From positions 1-64,000 of the forward strand of contig CALSOU010000001.1 of assembly GCA_943788055.1 (NCBI GenBank): 64,000 nt of DNA, written 5' to 3'. The position numbers and the translations under genes were made by a program. Shown here piece by piece: positions 10,421-19,699 of this stretch. The first letter of the stretch is position 1. Each line of letters opens with the position of its first letter. The notes beneath the pieces were generated by a model. That model was not told the origin of the DNA. It saw nothing but the letters and a program-made list of their open reading frames with translations, and ran no database searches. The DNA is from an uncultured Saprospiraceae bacterium. Its GTDB lineage: Bacteria > Bacteroidota > Bacteroidia > Chitinophagales > Saprospiraceae.

Positions 10421-10430
10421 GGCATACAAC
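10421..10430 (-). repeat. R'-like half site at the 5' end of the hsd cassette
   Basis: The minus strand reads GTTGTATGCC, the exact complement of the GGCATACAAC that opens the attC-like site 3' of hsdR (3994-4003). In integron cassettes the first bases of a cassette are complementary to the start of its own 3' site. The rest of an attC site is not clearly recognisable on the upstream side (10431-10520), and the usual GAACGTT is replaced by AGTAAGTT. Confidence 0.45.
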
Positions 10431-10527
10431 TTACTTATAACCACCACTTATTTTCACTTTTCAGTCGTTTTTTGACGATTTTTTGCGAAAAAGTGAGCAT
10501 TGGTGTCGAATTATAAACCGAAGTTAC

Positions 10528-10563
10528 AAAAAAAAGAGATCGAATCCACAGACTTGATCTCTT
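10528..10563 (-). terminator. Rho-independent terminator of the S9 peptidase gene
   Basis: The inverted repeat AAGAGATC (10534-10541) / GATCTCTT (10556-10563) has a 14-base loop. On the minus strand it is followed by a run of eight T. It lies 43 bases past the S9 stop codon. Confidence 0.75.
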
Positions 10564-10605
10564 CTATATTATCAAAAAGTATTTCTACTTATTGTGTGTC
10601 AATTA

Positions 10606-12600
10606 TTACTTCAGGTGCTTAGCAAAGAAGCCCATCATTGATTGATATAACTCAATACGATTCTCTTCATGACCAAAACCATGACCTTCATTGTACTTAA
10701 CCATATAAGGAACATCAACGTTTCTATCTCTTAGTTTGCTTACGATCTGATCAGATTCATTGATATTCACTCGTGGATCGTTGGCTCCTTGCACTACAAA
10801 TAGTGGCTTCGTAATCTTATCAACGTGCAATGCAGGGCTAACTTCTTCCATAAGTTTCTTTTCTTCCTCATTGGTTTCGTCATACCATTGCTCGTAGAAT
10901 TGCGCCATAAATGGTTTCCAGTATGCAGGGAATGAATTGACAAATGTGAATAAGTTGGAAACACCCACATAGTCAACGCCACAAGTGTATAGATCTGGAG
11001 TTTTTACCAAACTTCCCAACGTCGCCAAACCTCCATAACTCGCTCCGTAGATTGCAACTCGATCGCCATCGATAAAGTCCATACTTTTGGCGAAAGCCAC
11101 ACCATCTTCTAGATCATTAAGCATTTTGCGACCGATCTGCTTGCTTCCTGCTAAGAAGTGTTTTTTACCATAACCTCCAGAACCTCTGTAGTTTACCTGT
11201 AGTGTAGCATAACCTCTACTTGCAAAAATCTGCGTTTCAGGATTGAAACCCCAATTGTCTCTTGGTCCATAAGGTCCACCATGTGGATTTACGATCAATG
11301 GTACTTTCTTGCCCACTTTAGCGCTGTTCGGAATGGTAAGATATCCGTGAACAGTCAGACCATCTCTTGTCTTATACATGATCGGTCTCATTTCCGCCAT
11401 ATCGCTTTCCTTAAGCTGCGGCATAAGGTCGATCACTTCTTTGAAACTATCATCTTCCTTGTCGTAAACGAAGTACTTACCATAAAGTCTATCTGATGTA
11501 ACGTAGATCAGGTACTTATCTTCAGCCTCCGTTTTACTAGAAATAGAAAACTGCTTATCACCAAATTGCTTTTGGAATTTCTTATGAAGTTTCTTGTAGT
11601 AATCACTCACTGGAATCACAACACGCTTTTCACCTGTATAAGAGTAGTAATCTACTTCGTAGTCGCGCTTACGAGATCGTGAAATACCGCTTACATCGTA
11701 CGTATCGTTGCTGTAGATCTTCTTGATCGTCTTCATTGTACCTAGATCCACAAGTAGAATCTCGTCTGTATCAGACTCAAGATTACTGATCACATAGGCG
11801 TGATCTGGATTTTTGGACTCATAGTCAAATCCTTGGATGTAGAAATTATCTTTCCACGTTGTTTCGATGATCTGTTCAAAATCTTCTGCTCCGTTTTTCT
11901 TGAAGAATAGAACATAGTTTACGCCTCCTTTTTGCTTCGTAAAAGCACGAAGATTTCCGTCCTTATCAAAATCATACGATGCGATCGGATTTGTAGGGTC
12001 TGGATTGTCGTATAATTTGACTAGATCACCATTAGTCACGTTTAGTTTGTATGGCTCAAAGACTTCAGGATTATCTTTATTCATTTGAATAATCATATAC
12101 TCCTTCTGATCTGGCAAACTATTAATGATTCCAGCTCTAACATCCTCAAAAGGCGTTAAGTCTTGTTGGTTTTTTCCATCAAGGTCGATTGCATAGATGT
12201 GGTAGTTTTCGTTACCACCTTGATCGCTAACATAAAGCAAACGATTGTCGTTGGCCCATCCATATCCTCTAATCAACTCTTCACCTTCTTCAATTACTTT
12301 TGAGACCTCATCCGTTTCCGTACTCTTTACGAAAACATGGCTTTTTCCATTTTCATCCCGCTCGCGGTATGAAACGTACTGTCCATTGGGAGAAAACTGA
12401 AAATCTGATTTTTCTGGTTTCTTAAAATAATCGGAAACTTCGTAGTCAAAACTACCAGTTTCAAGGGCAGCTAATGCTTGAAGATTTTCGGTTGAAGAGG
12501 GTAGGGACTTGTCTCCAGGAAGTTCGGCCTCTGTTGTCTGTGCTTGCATATAATTAATACTTAGGCAGGCTAATAAGAATAATAGTACTCTACTTGTCAT
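10606..12600 (-). CDS. S9 family prolyl oligopeptidase-type peptidase
   Basis: An exported serine peptidase of 664 residues from ATG 12600 (MTSRVLLFLLACLSINYMQA, a clear signal peptide). The longer frame from 12639 would put 13 polar residues before it. An N-terminal seven-bladed propeller-like region (about 50-400) with FSPNGQYVSYRERDE and repeated strands is followed by the alpha/beta-hydrolase domain. The catalytic triad is Ser521 in GASYGG, Asp608 in GANDPR and His640 in NEGHGF. This is the acylaminoacyl/dipeptidyl-peptidase pattern, which trims peptides in the periplasm. Monocistronic with its own terminator. Confidence 0.93.
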   Translation of the reverse strand: MTSRVLLFLLACLSINYMQAQTTEAELPGDKSLPSSTENLQALAALETGSFDYEVSDYFKKPEKSDFQFSPNGQYVSYRERDENGKSHVFVKSTETDEVSKVIEEGEELIRGYGWANDNRLLYVSDQGGNENYHIYAIDLDGKNQQDLTPFEDVRAGIINSLPDQKEYMIIQMNKDNPEVFEPYKLNVTNGDLVKLYDNPDPTNPIASYDFDKDGNLRAFTKQKGGVNYVLFFKKNGAEDFEQIIETTWKDNFYIQGFDYESKNPDHAYVISNLESDTDEILLVDLGTMKTIKKIYSNDTYDVSGISRSRKRDYEVDYYSYTGEKRVVIPVSDYYKKLHKKFQKQFGDKQFSISSKTEAEDKYLIYVTSDRLYGKYFVYDKEDDSFKEVIDLMPQLKESDMAEMRPIMYKTRDGLTVHGYLTIPNSAKVGKKVPLIVNPHGGPYGPRDNWGFNPETQIFASRGYATLQVNYRGSGGYGKKHFLAGSKQIGRKMLNDLEDGVAFAKSMDFIDGDRVAIYGASYGGLATLGSLVKTPDLYTCGVDYVGVSNLFTFVNSFPAYWKPFMAQFYEQWYDETNEEEKKLMEEVSPALHVDKITKPLFVVQGANDPRVNINESDQIVSKLRDRNVDVPYMVKYNEGHGFGHEENRIELYQSMMGFFAKHLK

Positions 12601-12649
12601 TAGTAATAGGTTTTGATATACGTAAACATAGCTATTCATGAAGCTTTCT

Positions 12650-12712
12650 TCTAGAAATTTCGATTAAGTACAAGAAATAGCCGATGTATTAATTGGCAAT
12701 AGAATTTCTAGA
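12650..12712. repeat. Inverted repeat between rocD and the S9 gene
   Basis: TCTAGAAATT (12650-12659) and AATTTCTAGA (12703-12712) are exact complements 43 bases apart. Without a T tract it is a poor terminator. It could be an operator upstream of the S9 gene or a weak hairpin after rocD. Confidence 0.35.
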
Positions 12713-12753
12713 GCCAATGAAACCCATAAACAGAATGTCAACTTCGTTTAGCT

Positions 12754-14022
12754 CTATTTTTTGAATGCTAGAATTGTTTTTTCGATAATATCACAGCATT
12801 GGTGGAGTTCTTCTTCCGTAATGACCAATGGAGGTGCAAATCGAATGATATTTCCATGTGTAGGTTTTGCCAAGAGTCCGTTGTCTCGTAAGGCTACACA
12901 CATATCCCATGCAGTAGAACTATCTTCTGTATCATTGATCACGATTGCGTTCAGAAGACCTTTTCCTCGAACCAAGTTAACCCAATCAGATTTATCAGCA
13001 AGATTTTGCATACGCTCTCTGAATATTTTACCAAGACTCATGGCATTTTCTGCAAGTCCTTCATCTTCGATCACTTCAAGGGCTGCTATTGCAACAGCAC
13101 AGGCAAGGGGGTTGCCCCCAAAAGTCGATCCGTGTTCACCAGGTTTGATACAAAGCATGATGTCATCATTGGCTAGTACAGCGGATACTGGAAAAACACC
13201 ACCAGAAATCGCTTTACCTAATACCAAAATATCTGGTTTTACTTCTGGCTGATGACCACAAGATTTTTCGCAAGAACAATTTCCACATGTTGCCAATAGA
13301 CGACCTGTTCTAGCAATACCAGTTTGAACTTCATCAGCGATGAACAATACATTATGCTCTTTACACAGATCAGCAGCTCCTTTAAGGTAACCTTCATCTG
13401 GAACGAAAACACCTGCTTCTCCTTGAATTGGTTCAACGATAAATCCTGCGACAAGCTCATCTTTAAGCGCCGTCTTCAGGGCTTCCAAATCGTTATATGG
13501 AATAACTTCGTATCCAGGCATATATGGTCCAAACCCTCCAGTACTTGAAGGATCAGTTGAAGCAGAAATAACTGCAAGCGTACGACCATGGAAATTACCT
13601 GATGCAAAAATGATCTTTGCTCTGTTTAACTCGATACCTTTTTTCTCATATGCCCACTTTCGGCATAATTTCAAAGCAGTTTCTACAGCTTCTACACCAG
13701 AATTGATAGGAAGCACCTTGTCGTAATCGAAATATTCAGCTAAGTATTTTTCATATGGACCCAATTGATCGTTGTAGAAAGCTCTTGAAGTTAGAGTCAA
13801 TACTTCTGCTTGGTCTTTGAGTGCCTTTACGATTCTAGGGTGACAGTGACCTTGATTTACAGCAGAATAAGCCGATAAGAAATCAAAATATTTCTTTCCT
13901 TCCACGTCCCATACATAAACGCCTTCACCTTTCGATAATACAACCGGCAGCGGATGATAGTTGTGAGCACCGTATTTATCCTCTATCTGCATCAACTCGC
14001 TTGAAGTCATTGTCCTTTCCAT
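12754..14022 (-). CDS. rocD: Ornithine aminotransferase
   Basis: A PLP enzyme (422 residues) converting ornithine and 2-oxoglutarate to glutamate semialdehyde and glutamate, linking arginine and proline metabolism. The N-terminal [36 protein letters not shown], the PLP lysine K270 in LGKAISGG, and [17 protein letters not shown] are hallmarks; the C-terminal half is strikingly like the eukaryotic enzyme. Odd feature: just before the lysine motif there is a Cys-rich insertion, C246-x2-C249-x-C251-x3-C255, where the usual enzyme has a short loop. The frame is intact. Confidence 0.95.
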   Translation of the reverse strand: MERTMTSSELMQIEDKYGAHNYHPLPVVLSKGEGVYVWDVEGKKYFDFLSAYSAVNQGHCHPRIVKALKDQAEVLTLTSRAFYNDQLGPYEKYLAEYFDYDKVLPINSGVEAVETALKLCRKWAYEKKGIELNRAKIIFASGNFHGRTLAVISASTDPSSTGGFGPYMPGYEVIPYNDLEALKTALKDELVAGFIVEPIQGEAGVFVPDEGYLKGAADLCKEHNVLFIADEVQTGIARTGRLLATCGNCSCEKSCGHQPEVKPDILVLGKAISGGVFPVSAVLANDDIMLCIKPGEHGSTFGGNPLACAVAIAALEVIEDEGLAENAMSLGKIFRERMQNLADKSDWVNLVRGKGLLNAIVINDTEDSSTAWDMCVALRDNGLLAKPTHGNIIRFAPPLVITEEELHQCCDIIEKTILAFKK

Positions 14023-14146
14023 ATCGTAATATTATTTTTTAAGTTTTGCCCAAATTTAGATATTATTATTGCAGAATATGGGCCAATTTCAATCTTTTTG
14101 TCGTCAGCTAGATCATGATAAGTACGATCAATTACGATAGTTGTAC

Positions 14147-14728
14147 TTACACGGACAACTCGCTATAAAGATCCTGGATTTGAAATAAAAGTGAATCTGT
14201 TAAGCCATTATAAAGGATATAATCTGCCTTTTGTGCTTTTAGATCTTGAGACATTTGCTTTTCAAGTCGCTGTCGAACAGCTGCTTCGTCGATCCCATCT
14301 CTTTTTGTACTTCTTTTAATCAGAAGCGCCTCAGGAGCAAAAACAAGAATTACATGATCCATAATCTTTTCTGCTCCGATCTCAAAGGTCAATGCTGATT
14401 CCTGTAATGTAAAAACGGCATCTTGATTTTCTCGCCAGCGATGATAGTCTTTTCGGACAGCGGGATGTACAATCTGGTTCATTTGTTGTAGCAGGGTCTG
14501 ATCGCTGAATATCTTGGATGCTACATGCGATCGGTTGAGCGTTCCATCTTCAGAATAGGATTCTTCACCTAGAAGATCTTTGATTGCTCCAATGACCTCT
14601 TGGTCTTCGATCATTAGTTTTTTTGCTCTTGCATCACTGTAATACACGGGGATGTCTAGTCGCTCAAAAAAGCGACAAGCTGTACTTTTTCCACTTCCGA
14701 TATTACCTGTAATTGCAAGGTGCTTCAT
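14147..14728 (-). CDS. coaE: Dephospho-CoA kinase
   Basis: Last step of coenzyme A synthesis: phosphorylates the ribose 3'-OH of dephospho-CoA. I chose ATG 14728 (MKHLAITGNIGSGKST), which places the P-loop GNIGSGKST at the N-terminus as in the family; the 9 upstream codons look untranslated. 193 residues, the normal length. YYSDARAKKLM (Asp of the DxxA motif), the lid region (LIKRSTKRDGIDEAAVRQR) and DYILYNG near the C-terminus fit. It follows the yigZ stop by 30 bases and so belongs to the eamA-yigZ-coaE run. Confidence 0.93.
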   Translation of the reverse strand: MKHLAITGNIGSGKSTACRFFERLDIPVYYSDARAKKLMIEDQEVIGAIKDLLGEESYSEDGTLNRSHVASKIFSDQTLLQQMNQIVHPAVRKDYHRWRENQDAVFTLQESALTFEIGAEKIMDHVILVFAPEALLIKRSTKRDGIDEAAVRQRLEKQMSQDLKAQKADYILYNGLTDSLLFQIQDLYSELSV

Positions 14729-14758
14729 ACTTTGACTTTTGGACGTAAGTCCCACACA

Positions 14759-15412
14759 CTATTCTATTTCTATATCTAGGAATTCTAGACCTTCCACTTC
14801 CGTGTCTTCTTCAATGTCTTCTATGTCCCGTCCTAGAAAATGCGCCTTTATCTTGTTTATCTGACGAAGGTAGGTAGATTTTCTAAACTCAACAATCAGG
14901 TGCGGTTTTAAATTAAACTGTTTATCCATTAGCTCTATTTTCAGTTGTTTGAGCACGTTCATGAGGTCACCCATCATTCCGTATTCAAAGTTAATCTGAT
15001 AAGGTAAAGTATCATATTTTTCGACCGTCTCAAGCTGTTGGATCGCATCTTCTGCCGCGGTTTTGTAGGCTCTAATTAATCCTGAAGCTCCTAGTTTTGT
15101 GCCACCGAAATAACGAACAACGCCTACTAGAATGACGTGAAGTTCAGCGCTCATAATTTGATTAAAGATGGGTTTGCCTGCAGTTCCGGACGGTTCCCCA
15201 TCGTCATTGACGCGAAATTGCTGATCCACTGGCCGCAAGCGGTATGCATAACATATATGTCGCGCTTTCGGATGAAGCTTTTTGATTTCTTCAAGCTTTT
15301 CTTCGACTTCCTCGACACTCCACACAGCATATGCGTAGCTATGAAATTTACTTCCTTTCTCTTTATAAAAGCCTTCGGCAGTGCCAACTGGGATTTTGTA
15401 TATGTCCTCCAT
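14759..15412 (-). CDS. YigZ/IMPACT family protein
   Basis: A 217-residue protein of the UPF0029/YigZ family. The domain core HPKARHICYAYRL, then NDDGEPSGTAGKPI and VVRYFGGTKLGASGLIRAYK, is diagnostic, and the C-terminus is the ferredoxin-like DUF1949 part. The family is tied to translation stress (IMPACT in eukaryotes); the bacterial role is uncertain. The start is taken at ATG 15412, which overlaps the eamA stop as TGATG and implies translational coupling. The longer frame from 15466 lies inside eamA. Confidence 0.9.
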   Translation of the reverse strand: MEDIYKIPVGTAEGFYKEKGSKFHSYAYAVWSVEEVEEKLEEIKKLHPKARHICYAYRLRPVDQQFRVNDDGEPSGTAGKPIFNQIMSAELHVILVGVVRYFGGTKLGASGLIRAYKTAAEDAIQQLETVEKYDTLPYQINFEYGMMGDLMNVLKQLKIELMDKQFNLKPHLIVEFRKSTYLRQINKIKAHFLGRDIEDIEEDTEVEGLEFLDIEIE

Positions 15413-16284
15413 CAGCTGATCGCAATTAAGATGATGCAGAGTGTACCAAGCCCGCAACCTATCCACTGAAGTGTGCTTAGCTTTTCTTTGAAGAGGGTCA
15501 AGCCCAAAAGGGCGGAACCGAGTATAATCGAAACATTAAGAATCGGAAATATTACCGAACCCTCAATCCCAGTATCGATGACTCGCAACAGAAGATATAT
15601 TGTGAAAAAATTGGGAATTCCTAAGGATATTCCAGCAATCACATTTTTCCATTCAAATTTCATTTTACCAGATATCCATCCGCCGATCATGATAATAGTT
15701 CCAATAAATGCCGCCATTCCAAATAGTCCTACGACAAAACCGATGTCTGCACTTTCACTTATGTTCATCGTTTCTACGTAGAATAGTATCGTCTCAATCA
15801 GTCCTGAAAAGAAGAAGTTCAGAAAAAGCATATACCAACCAGTCTTCGCTATTTTGGGATCAATGTGCAGACCTTTTGATGGAATGTTGATCAGAATAAT
15901 AGCAGCAAGAGCTGTAAAAATCCCTGCTATTTTGAGTGTGTTCACTTGTTCGTTGAAGAAAATAATAGCAAAACCGACACTTATGACCAATGCCATTTTC
16001 TGCGATATGCTAGCTAGTGTTACGCCGAAAGACTGAACTGATTTGGCTAGAACGTTGAAGCCAGTAATAAAGAGAAATCCTAGAGCGATGGCATATGGGA
16101 ACCATGCTTGTGAGAGACTTGATGAATCCAGTGCAAACCGACCCAAAACAATACTTCCTACTATAACCGCGGTTATGTAATTAAATACGATGGCCTGGAA
16201 GGTGTCGACCTTAAAAACTTTGTAGAATCGGAAAATAACCAACAGCAAGATATTTATTACAACCAGAACAGCAACTAGGCTCAT
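15412..16284 (-). CDS. EamA/DMT family transporter
   Basis: A 290-residue protein with ten hydrophobic segments in two EamA halves (about 1-130 and 145-290), typical of drug/metabolite transporters that export amino acids or related metabolites. There is no signal sequence and the first TM begins at residue 2 (SLVAVLVVINILLLVIF). The C-terminus QWIGCGLGTLCIILIAIS ends in the last TM. It is the first gene of the eamA-yigZ-coaE operon. The substrate cannot be told. Confidence 0.85.
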   Translation of the reverse strand: MSLVAVLVVINILLLVIFRFYKVFKVDTFQAIVFNYITAVIVGSIVLGRFALDSSSLSQAWFPYAIALGFLFITGFNVLAKSVQSFGVTLASISQKMALVISVGFAIIFFNEQVNTLKIAGIFTALAAIILINIPSKGLHIDPKIAKTGWYMLFLNFFFSGLIETILFYVETMNISESADIGFVVGLFGMAAFIGTIIMIGGWISGKMKFEWKNVIAGISLGIPNFFTIYLLLRVIDTGIEGSVIFPILNVSIILGSALLGLTLFKEKLSTLQWIGCGLGTLCIILIAIS

Positions 16285-16463
16285 TAAAATGTTTTGCCGC
16301 GAAGATATCCAAAAAATCGATTAGTTATATCGACAAGGTTTTGACATTCATTAACATGTATTATGAAAAAAACAATACATCTTTGCCCTGATGATTGTTT
16401 TTGTCTGCTAGCAAAAGAATCTTTGATATCTTCGTGCGCAGAATAAATAACTTACAACTTAAA

Positions 16464-17018
16464 GTGGAGCATACACTTAGACAGTACAATAATGAGCTTG
16501 AGGCATGCAGAAGTCTGTTTTTGAAAAAGACAGAAGACTACGGCACATCTTGGAGAATACTTCGCCCTAGTTCACTGACAGATCAGATTTTCATAAAGGC
16601 ATCAAGGATTCGTAGTATTGACGAAAAAGGAATCTCGAAGGTCGAAGAACCTCTGGACGATGCTTTTCGTGCTATGGTGAATTATGGAATTATGGCGCTA
16701 GTCCAATTGAGCCTTCCACTTGACGATATGCAAGATACTGAGTTGGAGTTGGATGTGGCGATTGCTCAGTATGACAAGTTTGAAACAATTGTCCGAGATC
16801 TCATGATAGCTAAGAATCACGATTATGGAGAGGCTTGGCGAGATATGCGAATTAGCAGTATGACAGATCTAATTCTTATGAAGTTGTTGAGAATCAAACA
16901 AATAGAGGAGAATGACGGTGTGACAACTGTTTCGGAAGGCTTGGATTCCAATTATATGGATATCATTAATTACGCACTGTTTTGCTTAATTAAGTTTACG
17001 GAAAGTAAGCAGAAATAA
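16464..17018 (+). CDS. DUF1599 protein (nucleotide-modification-associated domain 1)
   Basis: The protein holds two copies of the same motif: FLKKTEDYGTSWRILRPSS and, about 100 residues later, MIAKNHDYGEAWRDMRISS, each followed by a helix with DLILMKLLRIKQIEE. This tandem pattern is DUF1599, common in Bacteroidota and of unknown exact function. The open frame extends upstream to a TTG at 16395. I prefer GTG at 16464 (184 residues), because the family usually starts about ten residues before its first motif. It is divergent from the eamA operon. Confidence 0.8.
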   Translation: MEHTLRQYNNELEACRSLFLKKTEDYGTSWRILRPSSLTDQIFIKASRIRSIDEKGISKVEEPLDDAFRAMVNYGIMALVQLSLPLDDMQDTELELDVAIAQYDKFETIVRDLMIAKNHDYGEAWRDMRISSMTDLILMKLLRIKQIEENDGVTTVSEGLDSNYMDIINYALFCLIKFTESKQK

Positions 17019-17058
17019 TAGACATATTTAGTACAAAATATACCTGTAAAATAAAGTT

Positions 17059-18485
17059 ATGACACTTAGTACAATGTTAATCGGTATTGGAATTGCAGCA
17101 TTATTGATCCTCGCAGCTCAATACTTATTCAAGGCAAAGCCTGAATCTATCTGGATGAGTTTTCTACAAAACTTCGTGGGAGTTTTATTTCTTTTTTCTG
17201 GCTGGGTGAAGGCAATCGATCCTTTAGGCACAGCTTACAAAATGGAACAGTATTTCGCTGAGTTTGAAAGTGCCTTTGAACCGACATGGTTTGGATTCAT
17301 AGCGCCTGTATTTCCAGTTTTGAATGAATATGCTATTAGCTTTTCAGTCATCATGATTGTCTTCGAAATTGTACTAGGTTTACTGATTTTATTGGGGATC
17401 TATAGAAAACTTGCAGTTTGGGCTTTTTTCCTATTGGTGGTATTCTTTACAATCCTTACTGGCTTTACATACCTTACTGGATATGTGCCTCAAGACGGAA
17501 CGTTTTTCGACTTCTCTTCTTGGTCAACTTATGCTAAGTCCAACATGAAAGTAACGGATTGTGGCTGTTTTGGTGATTTTATCAAGCTAGAACCAAAAGT
17601 TTCGTTCTTTAAGGATATATTCTTACTGATTCCGTCTGTGTTGTTCTTGCTTTTTTTCCACGAAGATGCACACTTTATTGAAGAAAAAGACGGCTTTTTG
17701 GGCAACAATGGCTACACTCTTGCTTACTACTGTTTACTGCTTCAGCAACTACGTTTGGGATATTCCACACTTAGATTTTAGACCATTCAAGGAGGGGGTC
17801 GATATCCAAGCTCAGAAACTGATTGAAGAGGAGGCGATGGGTAATGTACAAGTGGTTGGATTCCTGATGAAAAATAAGCTTGATCCAAATAAGAAGCTTG
17901 AGATTTCAGTAGCGGATTATTCAAAGTACAGTGATGAATGGGAAGTCGATGAGCAAATCAAGACAGAACCAACTTTAGTGCCATCCAAAATAAGCGAGTT
18001 CACATTGAAAGATATCGATGAAAACGATGCTGAGTATGAAATACTAGAAAATGAAAATAAAAGCGTGGTAATTGTCGCTTACAAGCTGAAGGGAGAAACT
18101 GTTCGCTCCACCGAAACTGTAGTCGATACAGTCACGGTTTTTGATCCTGAATCAGAAGAGGAAATGGTGAAGTATGTCAATAAGGATATTGATGTTGTGG
18201 ATTATCAAGCTAAGCCAGAGTATGCTAAAAAGTACACTTCAAAAGTAGTTCCGTTTGTGGACGCTGCCATTGAAAAGGGGTATGATGTGTTCTTTTTGGT
18301 TGGTGGAACATCTGCGGAAGAAGTTCAGGACTTTGCTAATGATGTCAACTTGAACGCGACCGTGCTTAACTGGCGACGACATTCTGATGAAAACCATTAT
18401 ACGTTCGAATCCTGGGGTGATGCTCCTTGACAAGGCGACCGTTAAGAAAAAGTACCACATTCGAAAACTTCCGAGCATTCTCTGA
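17059..18485 (+). pseudogene. BT_3928-type DoxX family membrane protein, two frameshifts
   Basis: The N-terminal half (from ATG 17059) has four membrane helices of the DoxX/MauE type (NFVGVLFLFSGWVKAIDPLG) and a CGCFGDF motif. The coding then slips twice. An extra T in the T7 run at 17651-17657 moves it to the frame reading MHTLLKKKTAFWATMATLLL...YVWDIPHLDFRPF. A second extra base between about 18345 and 18375 moves it to GDDILMKTIIRSNPGVMLLD...RKLPSIL with its stop at 18483-18485. Removing both bases gives 475 codons (474 residues), a full BT_3928-like protein of unknown function. Whether this is real or a sequence error is open. Confidence 0.8.
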
Positions 18486-18633
18486 AAGCTCTGATTCGAG
18501 GAGTAGAAGCCTGTTCCCGAAGGCTTAGTAATTCTGGCTTGTCGGGGAATTAGGATCGCTTTGTTCAGCGTTTGAGATTAGCGATGTTGCTTTTCTTCAA
18601 ATAAATAACGACGATTAGAGTAGCTATATCCCT

Positions 18634-18641
18634 TATCTTTG
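18634..18641 (+). promoter_or_regulatory. Bacteroidota -7 box upstream of nusB
   Basis: TATCTTTG matches TAnnTTTG exactly, 38 bases before the nusB ATG. No TTG at the ideal -33 spacing. Confidence 0.45.
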
Positions 18642-18678
18642 CTTTTCTTTGTATTACGAAAAATCATAATCTGAAAGA

Positions 18679-19614
18679 ATGCTTAGCAGAAGAGGAATCC
18701 GTATAAAGGCGATGAAAAGGCTTTATGCTCTATCTAGAGTTGAAAGCTTGACCATGAGATCCGCAATTAATGCTTATCAAAAATCGATAGCGGATACCTA
18801 CGACCTTTACTTGTTTTGCGTGTATTCCCTTAGCGAAGATATGCAGAATGTCAACAGATGATGAAGAGAAGAGGAAAGTCTAAGTATCTACCCACCGAAG
18901 AAGACAAAATCTTCACAAGTAAGCTGTATAACAATCCCAATAATTCAGTCTGTTGATCTAAGCAAGGAACTTGGCAAAAGGGCCGAAAAGGGTTATTATT
19001 CGAACGTTGCGACTAAGGACTTTGCGTCAAAAATCTATTCTGGGTTTTGTAAAGAAGAAGCTTATCAATCTTACTTAGCTAAAGACTCCACCGACCAAGA
19101 GCATTTAGAGATTCTACTCGAGCTTTTTCGCTTCTGTCGAAAAAACGAGTATTTCAATGACGTTATGGAAGATCATTCGATTAATTGGATTGATGACAAA
19201 AGTCTTGTGATCGGAACGGTTAAGAAAACCTTGAAAGCATTACCTTCTGAAGAAAGTGTATTTCAAAAGCATTTGCCAGATGATGAAATAGTTACCGACT
19301 TTGGAGAACTCCTTCTAAAGACTACTTATGAGGACGACGATGAATTGCTGGAAATTGTTAAGCCTGTTCTAGATAACTGGGATCACGAAAGACTAGCTGT
19401 CATTGATATGATTCTCATCAAGATGGCTCTCATTGAATTCATCAATTTTGAAACGATTCCGGTTAAAGTGACTTTGAATGAATATGTAGAGATTTCAAAA
19501 ATCTATTCTACTCCCAAGTCCAAAGAGTTTGTTAACGGGATTCTCGACAAGCTCCTCAAGCAACTTCAAAGTGAAAATAAGATCGAAAAAGAGGGTAGAG
19601 GGCTAGACAGCTAG
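18679..19614 (+). pseudogene. nusB: Transcription antitermination factor NusB, two frameshifts
   Basis: NusB binds boxA RNA with NusE in rRNA antitermination. The gene opens MLSRRGIRIKAMKRLYALSR, the Bacteroidota NusB start. It shifts near 18836 (one A missing in GAAAGATATGC), continues as YAECQQMMKRRGKSKYLPTE, then shifts again near 18930 (an extra A in CCCAATAATT), and continues as IIQSVDLSKELGKR to the end. The C-terminal core (VKVTLNEYVEISKIYSTPKS then KEFVNGILDKL) is intact. One loss plus one gain leaves 936 bases, or 312 codons, the usual long Bacteroidota NusB. As nusB is rarely lost, sequencing error is likely. Confidence 0.85.
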
Positions 19615-19657
19615 TGCTTTTTATCTGTTTTTAGTGGATTTCGAACTAATTCATATG

Positions 19658-19665
19658 TATCTTTG
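19658..19665 (+). promoter_or_regulatory. Bacteroidota -7 box
   Basis: TATCTTTG, an exact match to TAnnTTTG, 35 bases before ATG 19700. It supports 19700 as the start over the in-frame 19634 ATG-like codon, because the box would lie inside the longer coding sequence. Confidence 0.5.
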
Positions 19666-19699
19666 TTCCTCGATTAACACTACTACAGAATCAGAACGT

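Noticed and set aside
12761-13252. 163-codon open frame on the plus strand
   Set aside because: Wholly antisense to rocD, a well-conserved gene; Ser/Arg-rich shadow composition.
18401-18415. T-loop-like GTTCGAATCC, a possible tRNA
   Set aside because: No acceptor stem, anticodon arm or CCA partner around it; it lies in the restored coding sequence NPG of the DoxX gene.
17666-18430. Separate 254-residue gene
   Set aside because: It is the C-terminal half of the DoxX/BT_3928 protein displaced by an extra T; its own end is also wrong because of a second shift.
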